A stretch of DNA of 64,000 nucleotides from Vitellaria paradoxa (lineage: Eukaryota > Streptophyta > Magnoliopsida > Ericales > Sapotaceae). Numbering within the stretch: position 1 is the stretch's first letter; each line of letters starts with the position of its first letter. The notes beneath the pieces are model-generated. The model saw only the letters and a program-made list of their open reading frames with translations, ran no database searches and was not told the origin of the DNA. The stretch covers positions 58,972,590 to 59,036,589 of the forward strand of contig CM034237.1 in NCBI GenBank assembly GCA_019916065.1, given 5' to 3'. Below, piece by piece: positions 62,682 to 64,000 of the stretch. Both the position numbers and the translations under genes were made by a program.

Positions 62682-62892
62682 ACGCCGTTTGGTTGGATAA
62701 AAATCATCAAAAATTATAAAAATTTATCTATTTTTACTAATTTTTATTATTTTCATTTTTTGTGCATTAATTTTTTTAATTTAAATTTTATAAATTTTTA
62801 TAAAAGTTACAAAAAGCTAGAAAAAAATAGCTATTTTTTCCCTTTTTTCAACATTTCCCTTTTCGTACTATTTTTTAACCAAAACTGTTGAA
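62682..62892. mobile_element. MITE-like inverted repeat
   Basis: GCCGTTTGGTTGGATAAAAAT at the left pairs with the right-end complement ACAGTTTTGGTTAAAAAAT; AT-rich body. No sure target-site duplication. Confidence 0.45.
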
Positions 62893-62994
62893 ATAACTTG
62901 CTTTGCACCATGCCAATAGATTATTTTGATCACTTTTGATTGATCTTCTAACTAACAAAAAGTAATTGATATTTTCTATTTTTCTAACTTTTGG

Positions 62995-64000
62995 TCACTT
63001 TTAATCCACATTTATGACAAATACCATTGTAAAACAAATATCATAAATAATATTAAATTTACAATGACATTTATCACAAATGTTATAAAAACTGTTGGCT
63101 ATATAATAAATTGTTTGACGTTTATCAATATCTGGTCAAATGGAGGCAAAGTATTATTCACATTTAGAATAAATATGGTGTATTTTCCTGCATTGTTAAA
63201 AAAGATATTCAATAAAAGTCGTACAAATGTGATTAAAACCTTTATCGATATTTATTTATTATTTTTGACATTTAAAAGATGTCATGATATCTTAATTTTC
63301 TTGTAGTGGGCCAAAATTCACAATAATAATTTCCCAAATGATTAAGAAAAGGGGCGAAATTCGAGCTAAGACTACAATTAGTTTTACGACCAACTTTTCA
63401 TAATGATTTTTTTTTTTTTTAAGTTGAAAAGTAGCTTGAAATGAACAAGAATTCACTTCACAAAATCCAGAGGCGTAGAGAGATTATAAGTTTGCGGGTA
63501 GGAGGCTGTAGATGCTAATCCTAAACTTCAATTTAAAAAAAAAAAAAAAAGGTGTACTTTACATATCTGATGGGGCGGAAATCTCTTGCAACTGTTACAA
63601 TTGAATTGAAAATACACAAGAATTAATTAAGTTTTAGTTTATGTCAAATTACAAAAGTGAGTGTGGCAGATTTCTTTTATTATTATTATTATTATTATTA
63701 TTTTATTTTATTTTATTTTTTTTGTGCGGGAGGAAGACTCAAAACCTTGTCAATGGCAGTGAATGAAGGGCAATCTCCTTCCGCGCCTCAGCCCGCTAAT
63801 TAATTAAGGTTTAATTAGGCTTTATTTGGTAATGGTAGTTGGTAAATAGTAGCTACAAACTATTAACTTTTTATCTTTTTGTAAAATAACTAAAATACTC
63901 TCTTTCATTTTATATTTTTTTAAATGTTGAAAGGTAAAATTGTAGAATTAACAAAAATCTAAAAATTAATTACTAAAATGTTAATTTTTTTCCCAAATAA
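62995..64000. repeat. direct segmental duplication, copy 2 (runs off the window)
   Basis: Second copy of the segment at 60945-62182, offset about 2.06 kb at its left side and 1.91 kb at its right, the difference being insertions present only in copy 1. Contains the same CACTA right end (TTGTAGTG ending at 63308) and a MITE starting at 63818 that is cut by the window end. Confidence 0.9.

Overview
This window is nuclear DNA from a flowering plant, most likely a eudicot. The evidence is intron-containing genes of plant-specific families (HSA32, thioredoxin CXXS1, DUF26 secreted and receptor-kinase proteins), AT-rich intergenic DNA, and a dense mix of plant transposons: MULE, PIF/Tourist, hAT, CACTA, Copia, LINE, SINE. 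There are no operons, ribosome binding sites or CRISPR arrays. The species cannot be named from the sequence alone.

Layout. 0-8 kb: the 3' four exons of an HSA32-like gene (+), then a frameshifted C2H2 zinc-finger pseudogene (+), then a Copia tail with its 3' LTR (8.5-9.1 kb). 9.37-21.8 kb: two members of one MULE family in opposite orientation (A, 9.37-10.96 kb; B, 17.9-21.8 kb), both filled with short palindrome-rich tandem repeats. B still carries a decayed MuDR-type transposase. Between them lies an unprocessed pseudogene of a plant protein that resembles eIF4B-like annotations. 22-23 kb: a PIF/Tourist-like element. 23.6-25.0 kb: an apparently intact three-exon CXXS1 gene (+). 25.8-26.5 kb: retrotransposon debris and a lone, mutated 5S rRNA copy. 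27.3-28.7 kb: a DUF26 secreted protein with a proline-rich tail (-), with one extra base in a C run. 29-36 kb: LINE tail, a degenerate segmental duplication and a second Tourist-like element. 37.3-40.4 kb: an intact seven-exon cysteine-rich receptor-like kinase (-, 671 aa). 40.5-64 kb: gene-poor, with Tourist, CACTA, hAT, Copia, Gypsy-type LTR and SINE insertions, a large inverted-repeat element, and a ~1 kb segment duplicated about 2 kb apart at the right end.

The genes that look functional are HSA32 (if its first exon lies outside the window), CXXS1 and the CRK. The DUF26 gene is functional only if the homopolymer shift is a sequencing error. The DUF26 protein and the CRK lie on the same strand 9 kb apart and share ectodomain layout, so they look like members of a local cluster. 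No new gene system is evident. The most informative material is transposon structure: two insertions can be compared with their empty sites inside duplicated DNA, and several target-site duplications are visible base for base. All exon calls were made by hand from splice sites and remembered family motifs, without database searches.
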